A stretch of 43,970 bases of DNA from Aquimarina litoralis (lineage in GTDB: Bacteria; Bacteroidota; Bacteroidia; Flavobacteriales; Flavobacteriaceae): contig NZ_WEKL01000022.1 of NCBI RefSeq assembly GCF_019295435.1, positions 10,179 to 54,148 of the forward strand. Direction: 5' to 3'. The first letter of the stretch is position 1. Each line of letters starts with the position of its first letter. Positions 9,935-18,700 of the stretch are shown here, one piece after another. The notes beneath the pieces are model-generated. The model made no database searches, was not told the origin of the DNA, and saw only the letters and a program-made list of their open reading frames with translations. The translations under genes were made by a program, and so were the position numbers.

Positions 9935-9972
9935 AAGCGGGATTTCTTTTCTTAGGATTTCCCGCTTATTTG
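9935..9972 (+). terminator. Hairpin terminator after the giant gene
   Basis: Inverted repeat aagcggga (9935-9942) and tcccgctt (9960-9967) followed by an AT-rich stretch, 33 bp after the stop codon. It may also serve the convergent oxyR gene. Confidence 0.65.
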
Positions 9973-10100
9973 TATTTGGAAATTAAAGTATTTTTTATCG
10001 GCTTATTAAACATCAATATTTCTAAAAACTCGAATTACATACATAACTCCTATCAATTAAATTTAATAGCAGAGTCAGAATTTTCACAAAATTCATTACC

Positions 10101-11036
10101 TCAAATAGGAGAAATGATTTTAGCATTATTTTTAGATGGTATTATGCTGGCAACCGAGTCTTGTATTTGTTTTACCAAAGCCTCACATAGTACCTTTTTT
10201 GCAAAAAAATGATGCGTCACTAACCCAACGGATCTGGCTGGAACAGGATCTTTAAATTCATTTATACAAGTTGCGGCTTCATGTTTTAACATGCTCTTTG
10301 CTAAAAAAGGTACTATTGTGATTCCTTTTCTAGATTCTGTTATCCGAATAAGACTTTCCATTGAGCCACTTTCCATTCTAAAATTACTAGTCGTTTTTAT
10401 ACATTGCTCAGATAACTCACATATATCATATACCTGAGTTCTTAGACAATGTCCATCTTCTAATAAAAAGATCTTAGAGAAATTTAAATCCTCTGGAGCA
10501 ACTTTATTATCTACTCGTTCATCTGTACAATCATAAATTAAAAATGGCTCTTCAAATAATGGATACTCCAATAGTTCTTTATGATTTAGAGGTAATGCAA
10601 GAATACCTATATCCAAATTTCTTTTTAAAATTTGATCCTGTATATCACTTGTGTTTAATTCTTTAACACTGATGCTTACATTTGGAAAACGATCTGCAAA
10701 ATCTGTTATAAAAAGAGGCAACAAATATGGAGCAAGTGTCGGAATTACACCTATTTTCAAAGAACCTACCATATCCCCTTTTATTTCCTGCACTACATTG
10801 GTAAGCAAGTCTATCTCGTTTACAATAATTTCTAACCTTTGGATTATTTTTTCACCTTCTTTAGTGATCGTAACCGGTTTTGTTTTTCGATCAAAAATTT
10901 TAACCCCGATTTCCTTTTCAAATTTATTAATCATGGTACTCAAAGTGGATTGAGTAACGAAGCACTTTTCGGCAGCTAATGCAAAGTTTTTAGAATGCAC
11001 CACCGCTAATACATATTGATATTGTTGAATATTCAT
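10101..11036 (-). CDS. oxyR: OxyR-type LysR-family peroxide regulator
   Basis: 311 residues from the ATG at 11036; a TTG two codons earlier also opens the frame, but MNIQQYQYVLAV is the normal OxyR start. An N-terminal winged HTH (AAEKCFVTQSTLSTMINKFE, about residues 20-40) is followed by a LysR substrate-type domain. The key evidence is LLEDGHCLRTQVYDIC: cysteines at 197 and 206, nine residues apart, match the peroxide-sensing pair C199/C208 of E. coli OxyR. In the family, oxidation to a disulfide switches the protein to an activator. It is divergent from katG with 107 bp between the two start codons, and a palindrome in that gap is a likely binding site, so autoregulation and katG control are probable. 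Confidence 0.92.
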   Translation of the reverse strand: MNIQQYQYVLAVVHSKNFALAAEKCFVTQSTLSTMINKFEKEIGVKIFDRKTKPVTITKEGEKIIQRLEIIVNEIDLLTNVVQEIKGDMVGSLKIGVIPTLAPYLLPLFITDFADRFPNVSISVKELNTSDIQDQILKRNLDIGILALPLNHKELLEYPLFEEPFLIYDCTDERVDNKVAPEDLNFSKIFLLEDGHCLRTQVYDICELSEQCIKTTSNFRMESGSMESLIRITESRKGITIVPFLAKSMLKHEAATCINEFKDPVPARSVGLVTHHFFAKKVLCEALVKQIQDSVASIIPSKNNAKIISPI

Positions 11037-11042
11037 ACTCAA

Positions 11043-11057
11043 AGATAATGATTATCT
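11043..11057. promoter_or_regulatory. Probable OxyR operator
   Basis: Perfect inverted repeat agataat-g-attatct with the ATA...TAT spacing of LysR-type sites, six bases upstream of the oxyR ATG and about 90 bp upstream of katG. Its position over the oxyR translation start region suggests autoregulation. A 7-of-8 match to TAnnTTTG (gaattttg, ending at 11119) is a possible katG -7 box. Confidence 0.45.
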
Positions 11058-11143
11058 ACAACATCAATAATCACATTCATAATTTAGTTTTTATCAATAA
11101 TAAATATTTATGAATTTTGTGTTTTAACTTAAACTATTACACA

Positions 11144-13444
11144 ATGAAAAAGACATTTTCTAGAATTTTAATGACTTTTGGGGCTTTAGCAATCGGTGTT
11201 ATCATTTTCCTATTCTCCTCATTTAACACTAGTAATGCAGAAGTAGCAAATAAAGCAGAAAGCGGAGGTTGCCCTTTTGGTTTTGATAAACTATCAAAGT
11301 CCACAGGGTCTGTAACCACTGGTAACCCCAAATCTAATAGAGATTGGTGGCCAAATTCTCTAGATCTAACAGTATTGCGTAAAAATGCGGTACTATCAAA
11401 TCCTCTTGGAGATGATTTTAATTACAAAAAGGAGTTCGAAAACTTAGATTATTTTGCACTTAAGAAAGATCTAAAAGACTTAATGACTGACTCTCAAGAA
11501 TGGTGGCCGGCAGATTTCGGACATTATGGAGGATTGTTTGTACGAATGGCTTGGCATAGCGCTGGAACGTACAGATCAGGTGATGGTAGAGGTGGAACTC
11601 GAGAAGGTAAGCAACGATTTGCACCTCAGAACAGTTGGCCGGACAATGCAAATCTTGACAAAGCTAGAAGGTTACTATGGCCTATTAAACAAAAATATGG
11701 TCAAGCAATTTCCTGGGCAGATTTGTTCATTTTAGCGGGAAATGTAGCATATGAATCAATGGGATTTGAAACCTTTGGTTTTGCTGGTGGTCGTGTAGAT
11801 ACTTGGGAACCTCAAACAGATGTATACTGGGGATCAGAAAAAGAATGGTTAGACGATGAAAGATTTTCTGAAGATAGAGAATTAGAGAAACCTTTAGCCG
11901 CTGTACAAATGGGACTCATTTATGTAAACCCTGAAGGTCCTAATGGAAATCCAGATCCAGCTGCTGCAGCAAAAGATATTCGAATTTCTTTTGGACGTAT
12001 GGGGATGAACGATGAAGAAACGGTAGCGCTGATTGCTGGAGGACATACCATAGGCAAAACACATGGTAAAGCTACAGGTGACCATATTGGTCCTGCACCA
12101 GAAGCGTCTGGAATAGCAGATATGGGATTAGGTTGGAAAAGCAATTATAAATCTGGAAAAGGTCCTGACGCTACAACTTCGAACTTAGAGGTAATTTGGA
12201 CAGAAACTCCAGACAAATGGAGTCATGGTTTCTTCGAAGGACTATTTGAAAACGAATGGGAATTAGTTCAAAGCCCTGCAGGAGGACATCAATTTCAAGC
12301 GGTAAATCCTAAAAAAATGTACCCAGATGCTTTTGATCCTAATAAAAAACATAAGCCAACGATGTTAGTAACGGATGTTGCTTTATTACATGATCCTTCT
12401 TACAAAAAGATATCTGAAAGGTTTTACAAAAACCCGAAGGAATTTGAAAAAGCATTCGCTAAAGCTTGGTTTAAACTTACTCATAGAGATATGGGACCTA
12501 GCACTACTTATTTAGGACCAGAAGTACCTAAAGAAAATTTTATTTGGCAAGATCCAATTCCAAAAGTTGATCATACCTTGGTAAACGCAAAAGACATCGA
12601 ATCTCTGAAGAAAAAGATTGCAGGATCAGGTTTAAGCAATAGTGAACTCGTAAGTACAGCCTGGAATTCAGCTGCTACTTATAGAAACTCTGACAGAAGA
12701 GGAGGTGCCAATGGAGCTAGAATCAGATTAGAACCAATGATAAATTGGGAATCTAATAATCCTAAACAATTAAAACGCGTGTTAGCTTATTATGAAAAAG
12801 TAAAAGCAGATTTTGATAAAAACGATAAAAAGATCTCTATTGCTGATCTAATCGTTTTAGGAGGATGTGTTGGTGTCGAACAAGCTGCAAAGAAAGCTGG
12901 CCAAACAGTTAACGTACCTTTTACTCCAGGCAGAATGGATGCTACACAAGAACAAACGAGTATAGAAGCAATGAACCTATTAAAACCTATGGCAGATGGG
13001 TTTAGTAACTACCAACAAACTGAATACACCCTTACAACAGAGCAACTATTAGTAGATAAGGCTCAATTATTGACACTTTCAGTGCCCGAAATGACTGTAT
13101 TAGTTGGTGGAATGCGTGCCATTGGCGCCAATTATGATGCATCTGAAACCGGTATTTTGACAAACAATGTAGGCGCTCTTACAAATGAATATTTTCAGAA
13201 TCTACTAAGCATGGATTATGAGTGGAAAGCAACAGATGAGAAGCAATATTTATTTGACGGTTATAAAAGAGGGACAAAAGATAAAGTATGGACAGCTACT
13301 AGAGCAGATCTAATTTTTGGTTCCAATTCTGAACTAAGAGCATTATCTGAAGTATATGCAAGTGAAGATGCTAAAAAACGTTTCATTCAAGATTTTGTAA
13401 CAGCTTGGAATAAAGTAATGATGTTAGATAGATTTGATATATAA
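11144..13444 (+). CDS. katG: Catalase-peroxidase KatG, exported form
   Basis: 766 residues from the ATG at 11144; a TTG at 11119 gives a poor upstream extension. The haem enzyme breaks down hydrogen peroxide and also works as a peroxidase. Distal site: R134, W137 and H138 in [12 protein letters not shown]. Proximal haem ligand: H301 in [12 protein letters not shown]. The Met-Tyr-Trp cofactor of the family is complete: W137, Y260 in [10 protein letters not shown] and M286 in GRMGMND. A second, degenerate peroxidase domain fills the C-terminal half, as usual for KatG. Unlike cytoplasmic KatG it starts with a hydrophobic signal ([20 protein letters not shown], ending near SNA), so a periplasmic or membrane-anchored location is likely. 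It is divergent from oxyR, its probable activator, and followed by a strong terminator. Confidence 0.96.
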   Translation: MKKTFSRILMTFGALAIGVIIFLFSSFNTSNAEVANKAESGGCPFGFDKLSKSTGSVTTGNPKSNRDWWPNSLDLTVLRKNAVLSNPLGDDFNYKKEFENLDYFALKKDLKDLMTDSQEWWPADFGHYGGLFVRMAWHSAGTYRSGDGRGGTREGKQRFAPQNSWPDNANLDKARRLLWPIKQKYGQAISWADLFILAGNVAYESMGFETFGFAGGRVDTWEPQTDVYWGSEKEWLDDERFSEDRELEKPLAAVQMGLIYVNPEGPNGNPDPAAAAKDIRISFGRMGMNDEETVALIAGGHTIGKTHGKATGDHIGPAPEASGIADMGLGWKSNYKSGKGPDATTSNLEVIWTETPDKWSHGFFEGLFENEWELVQSPAGGHQFQAVNPKKMYPDAFDPNKKHKPTMLVTDVALLHDPSYKKISERFYKNPKEFEKAFAKAWFKLTHRDMGPSTTYLGPEVPKENFIWQDPIPKVDHTLVNAKDIESLKKKIAGSGLSNSELVSTAWNSAATYRNSDRRGGANGARIRLEPMINWESNNPKQLKRVLAYYEKVKADFDKNDKKISIADLIVLGGCVGVEQAAKKAGQTVNVPFTPGRMDATQEQTSIEAMNLLKPMADGFSNYQQTEYTLTTEQLLVDKAQLLTLSVPEMTVLVGGMRAIGANYDASETGILTNNVGALTNEYFQNLLSMDYEWKATDEKQYLFDGYKRGTKDKVWTATRADLIFGSNSELRALSEVYASEDAKKRFIQDFVTAWNKVMMLDRFDI

Positions 13445-13532
13445 CACATATTAAATATCCGTGTCTTTAACATCAATAAATCCCTTTAAGTTCTTTAAAA
13501 TGAGTTTAAAGTGAAAAAGTAATCTTAGTAAA

Positions 13533-13566
13533 AAAAGCCTTACTATAAAAAGTAAGGCTTTTGTGA
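13533..13566 (+). terminator. Rho-independent terminator of katG
   Basis: Perfect 12-bp stem aaaagccttact (13533-13544) and agtaaggctttt (13551-13562) with a six-base loop and a T run built into the descending arm, 88 bp after the katG stop. Confidence 0.85.
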
Positions 13567-13664
13567 TTATAGAGAGATTACATAGCTAGCACAATTAATC
13601 CTTCCCTATATACTAAAAGAGAACATGATATAATTTTAAAATAAAATAATATCTTTCTCGCGAA

Positions 13665-13678
13665 TAATTTGCAAATTA
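13665..13678. promoter_or_regulatory. 14-bp palindrome upstream of the 7TM regulator
   Basis: taatttgcaaatta is a perfect palindrome 61 bp before the ATG at 13739 and about 30 bp before the candidate -7 box at 13707. A dimeric regulator could bind here, possibly the downstream HTH protein itself (inference). Confidence 0.3.
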
Positions 13679-13706
13679 GATATCAATCTATGCTTACTTT
13701 TTTAAG

Positions 13707-13714
13707 TATTTTTG
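13707..13714 (+). promoter_or_regulatory. Candidate -7 box of the 7TM regulator gene
   Basis: TATTTTTG matches TAnnTTTG, 24 bp before the ATG. No matching -33 box at the usual spacing. Confidence 0.35.
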
Positions 13715-13738
13715 CAATAAACAAGAATTTTCTAATCT

Positions 13739-15445
13739 ATGAGATTGAAAGAGCGTAGTCTTCTTTTTTCTAAGATCCTTTTAATAGGTATTGCATTTTT
13801 TTTTATCAGAGGTTGTTTGTCAAAAAGACACGATGTTATTACATCTGATAATGAATATATAACTCTTTCACCTTGGAACGCTCAAAAAACTGAAAAGCTT
13901 ATTCTAAACATAAAGCCATTATTCTATTGGAAGCAATGGCCTGTAAATACGCAAGGTATTTTTAATGATAACCTTCTTAAAAAGCCTGACACATTAAATT
14001 CGACTGCTATCATTTGGACAAAAATAGGACATCCTCCAAAAGGTTTTGGGACCTATAGATTTTTTATTAAACAAAAAGACCTAAATAAAGAAGCCGTTCT
14101 TAATTTGTCCAGAGTTTTAGGAGCATGTGAAGTATGGATCAATGGGGAAAAACAAGTTGCACATGGAAAAATATCTAAAAATCTTATAGATTCTGAAGAT
14201 GATATACCCCCACTTGTTGTAGAACTTCCGAACGAAGAGCTTTTAGATGTAATGCTTTTAGTATCCAGTGCTAATTCGAGATTAGGAGGAGGTTTCCCAC
14301 TTCAAAATTCAATTGATGAAAAAGAAAGGTTTTTCTTGATTAAAAAAAGAAAGTTCGCTTATGAAGGTTTGATGACCATTTTGATTTTAATTTTCGGAGG
14401 TTATCAAATATTTATTTATAGGAATGTTCATCGCGAAAAGTATTTCTTATATTTTGGTCTTTTCTGTTTATCCGGTGGCGCAAGGCAATTATTTGTTGGA
14501 GAGGCATTTGTTAATGAGATTTTTCCCAATATCTCTTTTGAAGTGGTTCAACGATTACGGTATATATGTTTTTATAGTGGACTTGGTTTTTTGTTTTTAT
14601 ATCATCATTATTTATTTCCTAGGTATTTTTCTCGAAAAATAGTGATACTATTTACTGTTGTTCCTGCTTTGGGTGTAGTGTATATACTAAGTACCTCTGT
14701 TTTTTATGGAACTTATAGCGCACCAATTTTTCAGATTTTTGGTCTTTTAAATGTGATCGCCGGATTTTGGTTGATTATAAAAGCTATAAAAGATAACAGA
14801 CCTTTTGCAAAATTGATATTACTCAATTTAGTTATTCTTTCTACTACTTTTACTAATGATATTTTAAATGCAATGATGCTTAGACAAACAGGTTTTGTTG
14901 TCATTATGGGATTACTTACGTATGTAATATTGCAATTGTATTTAAATCATAAAATTACTAAAAAGCGAGAGGCGATGCTTTTAGATATGACTTTAGAAGT
15001 AGAGAAAATGAATGAAAAAATACAGAACAATGAGGCTAGGATTTCTAAATTACTTCATGAATCGTATTATCATTTAAAGTCAAAAAAAGAATTAGCGGAT
15101 AACTTAAAAAAAATTAAAAGAGATGATGATGACACTGTATCTATAAATAGTATCGTCAGCAACCTAAGATCGGAATTGGTAGAAGATAATCAGCTTAATA
15201 CCATTAAGAATGATATTGAAATTCTGAATTATGATTATCTCCAACGATTAAAGGCAAAAGCTCCCAACCTAACAGATACAGATTTAGAAATTTGTATTTA
15301 TTTCTACATCGGATTAAATAGAAAAGAAATTTGCCGTTTGCGTGGTACCTCCATAGAAGCTATTAGAAAATCTCGTTACCGTATTCGAAAAAAACTTGAA
15401 TTAGCTGTAGACGATGATTTAGAAGATTACTTAAAAAATATCTGA
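13739..15445 (+). CDS. 7TM membrane sensor with cytoplasmic HTH
   Basis: 568 residues. An N-terminal signal or anchor helix (about 10-26, LLFSKILLIGIAFFFIRGC, with a cysteine that could be a lipobox) is followed by an extracytoplasmic beta-rich domain (about 40-195; motifs GFGTYRFFIK and GACEVWINGEKQV resemble a jelly-roll sensor domain). A block of about seven membrane helices (about 205-405, starting FAYEGLMTILILIFGGYQIF) resembles the 7TM region of the 7TMR-DISM family. A coiled coil (about 410-480) leads to a C-terminal HTH (LTDTDLEICIYFYIGLNRKE, then SRYRIRKKL). It probably passes an envelope signal straight to DNA. It lies 285 bp before the LRR/protease cluster in the same direction, so that cluster is a good candidate target (inference). 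Confidence 0.75.
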   Translation: MRLKERSLLFSKILLIGIAFFFIRGCLSKRHDVITSDNEYITLSPWNAQKTEKLILNIKPLFYWKQWPVNTQGIFNDNLLKKPDTLNSTAIIWTKIGHPPKGFGTYRFFIKQKDLNKEAVLNLSRVLGACEVWINGEKQVAHGKISKNLIDSEDDIPPLVVELPNEELLDVMLLVSSANSRLGGGFPLQNSIDEKERFFLIKKRKFAYEGLMTILILIFGGYQIFIYRNVHREKYFLYFGLFCLSGGARQLFVGEAFVNEIFPNISFEVVQRLRYICFYSGLGFLFLYHHYLFPRYFSRKIVILFTVVPALGVVYILSTSVFYGTYSAPIFQIFGLLNVIAGFWLIIKAIKDNRPFAKLILLNLVILSTTFTNDILNAMMLRQTGFVVIMGLLTYVILQLYLNHKITKKREAMLLDMTLEVEKMNEKIQNNEARISKLLHESYYHLKSKKELADNLKKIKRDDDDTVSINSIVSNLRSELVEDNQLNTIKNDIEILNYDYLQRLKAKAPNLTDTDLEICIYFYIGLNRKEICRLRGTSIEAIRKSRYRIRKKLELAVDDDLEDYLKNI

Positions 15446-15595
15446 TACTTCAGTATATATTATTCCTAATTATATCGTGTAATAAGATTTCATATATGTA
15501 TGTTTTCGGGATAAACTTTGTTTTCGGTTTTAAAATCAAATTTTACCTACCACACTGATATTCATTTTATTACATTTATTTTTCATACTTGTCCC

Positions 15596-15619
15596 CCTAA
15601 GTGTCCGCTTCGTTTTCTT
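15596..15619 (+). promoter_or_regulatory. Shared upstream motif, copy A
   Basis: A 24-bp stretch containing tgtccgc and gtttt, matching 19 of 24 positions with the one at 29488-29511 upstream of the 296-aa gene. It lies about 20 bp before the candidate promoter box of the 1736-aa gene. Could be an operator shared by the two transcription units (inference). Confidence 0.3.
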
Positions 15620-15640
15620 CTCTAGATTATTCTATTAAAA

Positions 15641-15648
15641 TAGTTTTG
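15641..15648 (+). promoter_or_regulatory. Candidate -7 box of the LRR/protease cluster
   Basis: TAGTTTTG fits TAnnTTTG, 83 bp before the ATG at 15731. It would place the hairpin at 15669-15687 in the untranslated leader. Confidence 0.35.
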
Positions 15649-15668
15649 TAGTGTTAAAAATTGTTAAC

Positions 15669-15687
15669 AAAGATTTTCAAAATCTTT
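15669..15687 (+). other. Leader hairpin upstream of the 1736-aa gene
   Basis: Perfect inverted repeat aaagatttt-c-aaaatcttt, with further pairing outside it (aaca / tgtt) after a two-base bulge. It could be an mRNA stem, an attenuator-like stop or an operator; the sequence alone does not decide. Confidence 0.4.
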
Positions 15688-15730
15688 CTGTTAATAATGA
15701 ATAAGATTTTTCTACCCTAAATCTAAGTTT

Positions 15731-18700
15731 ATGAAAAAGCATGTCTGCTTACTACTACTATTTATAATAAGTAGTGTTATTGGTTATGGTCAAGGATGTA
15801 GTGCCTTAATAGAACCTGTTTCTTTAGAACAACGCATTATGGAAGCATCCGTAATTGTTGAAGGAAAGGTGATCTCTAGTAATAGTTATTGGGATTCTGA
15901 TCGGCAAAATATTTATACAGTTCACCAAATTGAATCCTACAAAAACTTTAAAGGAACGAGTACATCAATCGTAAAGGTGGTTACCTCAGGCGGACAAATT
16001 GGAGAAAACATTCAAATTACATCGAGTGCAGCCAACTTATCAAAAGGCATTACAGGTATTTTCTTCCTTAAGGATTTTAGGAAGGATCTTAAGGTTTCTG
16101 ATAATTTGTTAGAAATGGTGGGTGCTGTCCAAGGTTTGGTAAAGTACAATAAGGTTTCTAATGAGGCTTCAGACGTATTTTTCAAATATACCTCCATTGA
16201 AGATGACTTGTACTATAGAGTGCAAAAAACAACAAAACGTAGGTATACACAACTAAAAGAACGTCCACTAAGACAACAAAAACGTGCAGCTTTAGCTACT
16301 CCAATAATTTATAGTTTTTCACCTTTGTCAGCAACAGCTGGTACAGGAACTGTTTTGACAATTACTGGAACCAATTTTGGAAGTTCTACCGGATCCGTTG
16401 GTTTTTCAAATGCCAATGATGGAGGTACAACTTACACCTATGCGTTGGATTCTCAAATTCTAAGCTGGTCCAATACAGAGATTCAGGTTGAGATTCCTTA
16501 TTTGGCAGGTACAGGAAGTATAACCGTCATCGATACTGATAATGATAGTGAGGTTACCACAGTTCCTCTCACCATTGCGTATAGTCATTTAAACGCTACA
16601 TCTGGCACGGTAGATTATCCTTCAACGCTTCAAGACGATAATGGCAGTGGAGGTTTTACTTTTGAGTATCATACCGATTTTGATACCAGCGATGCCAAAA
16701 CCTATTTTGAGGATGCGTTTGAATTGTGGAATTGTGAATCTGGTATCAACTTTAGTTTTGGAAGTACCACCAGTACCGACGAATCAATAGCTGACGGAAT
16801 TAATGTTGTCCGTTTTGATAACGGTAGTGAACTTTCTACAGGAGTATTAGGACAAGTAACCACCAGATATTTAGGTTCTTGTGGTACGACAAACAGAGCG
16901 ATAGCTAACGAGATAGATATTACCTGGAACGATAGTACCAACTGGTATTATGGTAGTGGTGATCCATCGGCTTCGCAATACGATTTCAAGACGGTTGCAT
17001 TACATGAATTAGGTCACGCGCATCAACTAGGACACGTAATTGATACGGATCTTATTATGCACTATAATTTAGGAGCTGGAGAGAACAGATATAGCATAGG
17101 TACGGATGATGTAGATGCTGCAGTGTACACTATGAGTATTTTTGAACAGTCACCTGGTTGTAGTGTCACAGCGATGAGTTCTAGCGTATTTTGTTGCGAT
17201 GACATTGCTATTAGTTCGCATCCACAAGATGCTACCGTTGGCGAAAATGGTTCTATACAATTTTCGGTAACGGCATCAGGTAATGATACTACATCTTGGT
17301 TTAGTAGTGCAGATGGTAACTCTTGGACGATGCTTTCTGATGATAGTGTGTATTCTGGAACATCTACAGCAACCTTAACATTAACCAATGTTCCTTCAAG
17401 TTATAATGGACTTTTTTATAGAGCGTATCTTGAAAATGCTTGTAGCGAGTTTCTAAATACAGATCAAGCAACATTAACGGTTTACGAATATACGGCGATA
17501 CCTGATACGAACTTTGAGTCTGCCTTAGAAGCGTTGGGGTATGACGATGTCTCAGGAGATGGACAAGTACCCACCTATTTAATAGAAACTGTAACCTCAT
17601 TAGATGTTCAATACTCAAGTATTTCTGATCTTACAGGTATAGAAGATTTTACAGCACTAGAATATTTACAGGTAAGGAATAACAGCTTAACAACGCTGGA
17701 TGTAAGTGCAAATACAGCTTTAGTCTCAATTGCTTGCAGAGATAATGGTATCGCAACCCTTGATGTAAGCAATAGTCCAAATTTAATCAGTATTTATGGT
17801 GCATATAATAACCTCACTGAAATAGATCTGAGCAACAACCCTTTACTGGAGGCTTTAGCCGTACGAAATAATAGCCTAACAACACTTGATTTAACTAAAA
17901 ATACAGCTTTGAACGAAATCAATGTTCGTAATAACTCTTTGACTAGTTTAGATCTACGCAATGGGGCAAATACAAATTTAACTTCACATAATTTCAATGG
18001 AAACTCAAATCTAAGCTGTATTCTAGTCGATGATGCCGATTATAGTACAACAAATTGGACAAATGTAGAGGCCACCACTAGCTTTTCTGACAATGAATAT
18101 TGTAGATATACAGCAGTTCCTGATTCAAATTTCGAAGCAGTTTTAGAAACTCTTGGTTATGACGACATCTCTAATGATGGGCAGGTTCCAACAGCTTTAA
18201 TTGAAAATGTAACGAGTTTGGCAATACCTGAAAACAATATCGAGGATACTACAGGTATAGAAGATTTTGTATCCTTAACAACATTAGAGTTTTATCAAAG
18301 TGGAGTAATATCTCTTGATTTGTCCAATAACACATTATTGGAAACAATTAGTATAACGGATAATCCTCTAACGAGTATAAACATTTCAGGACTCATAAAT
18401 TTGCGAGAACTTGTTCTTGTACAAACAGATATCACAAGCATTGATGTTTCTAGCAACACTTCGCTTGTTGTATTAGATATATCTGATAATCCTTTATTAA
18501 GTTCAGTTGATGTTAGAAACGGGAACAATTCAAATTTCACATCTTTTGACGCTACTAATACTACGAGTCTTACTTGTATTAGAGTAGATGATGCAGATTA
18601 TAGTAATACCAATTGGTCTGGAAATATTGATAGCGATGCAAGTTTTACCGAAACAGAATATTGTATATATACAGCCATTCCTGATGCAAATTTTGAAGCA

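Noticed and set aside
9970-10212. 80-codon open frame on the + strand
   Set aside because: It overlaps the 3' end of oxyR in antisense and starts inside the terminator region.
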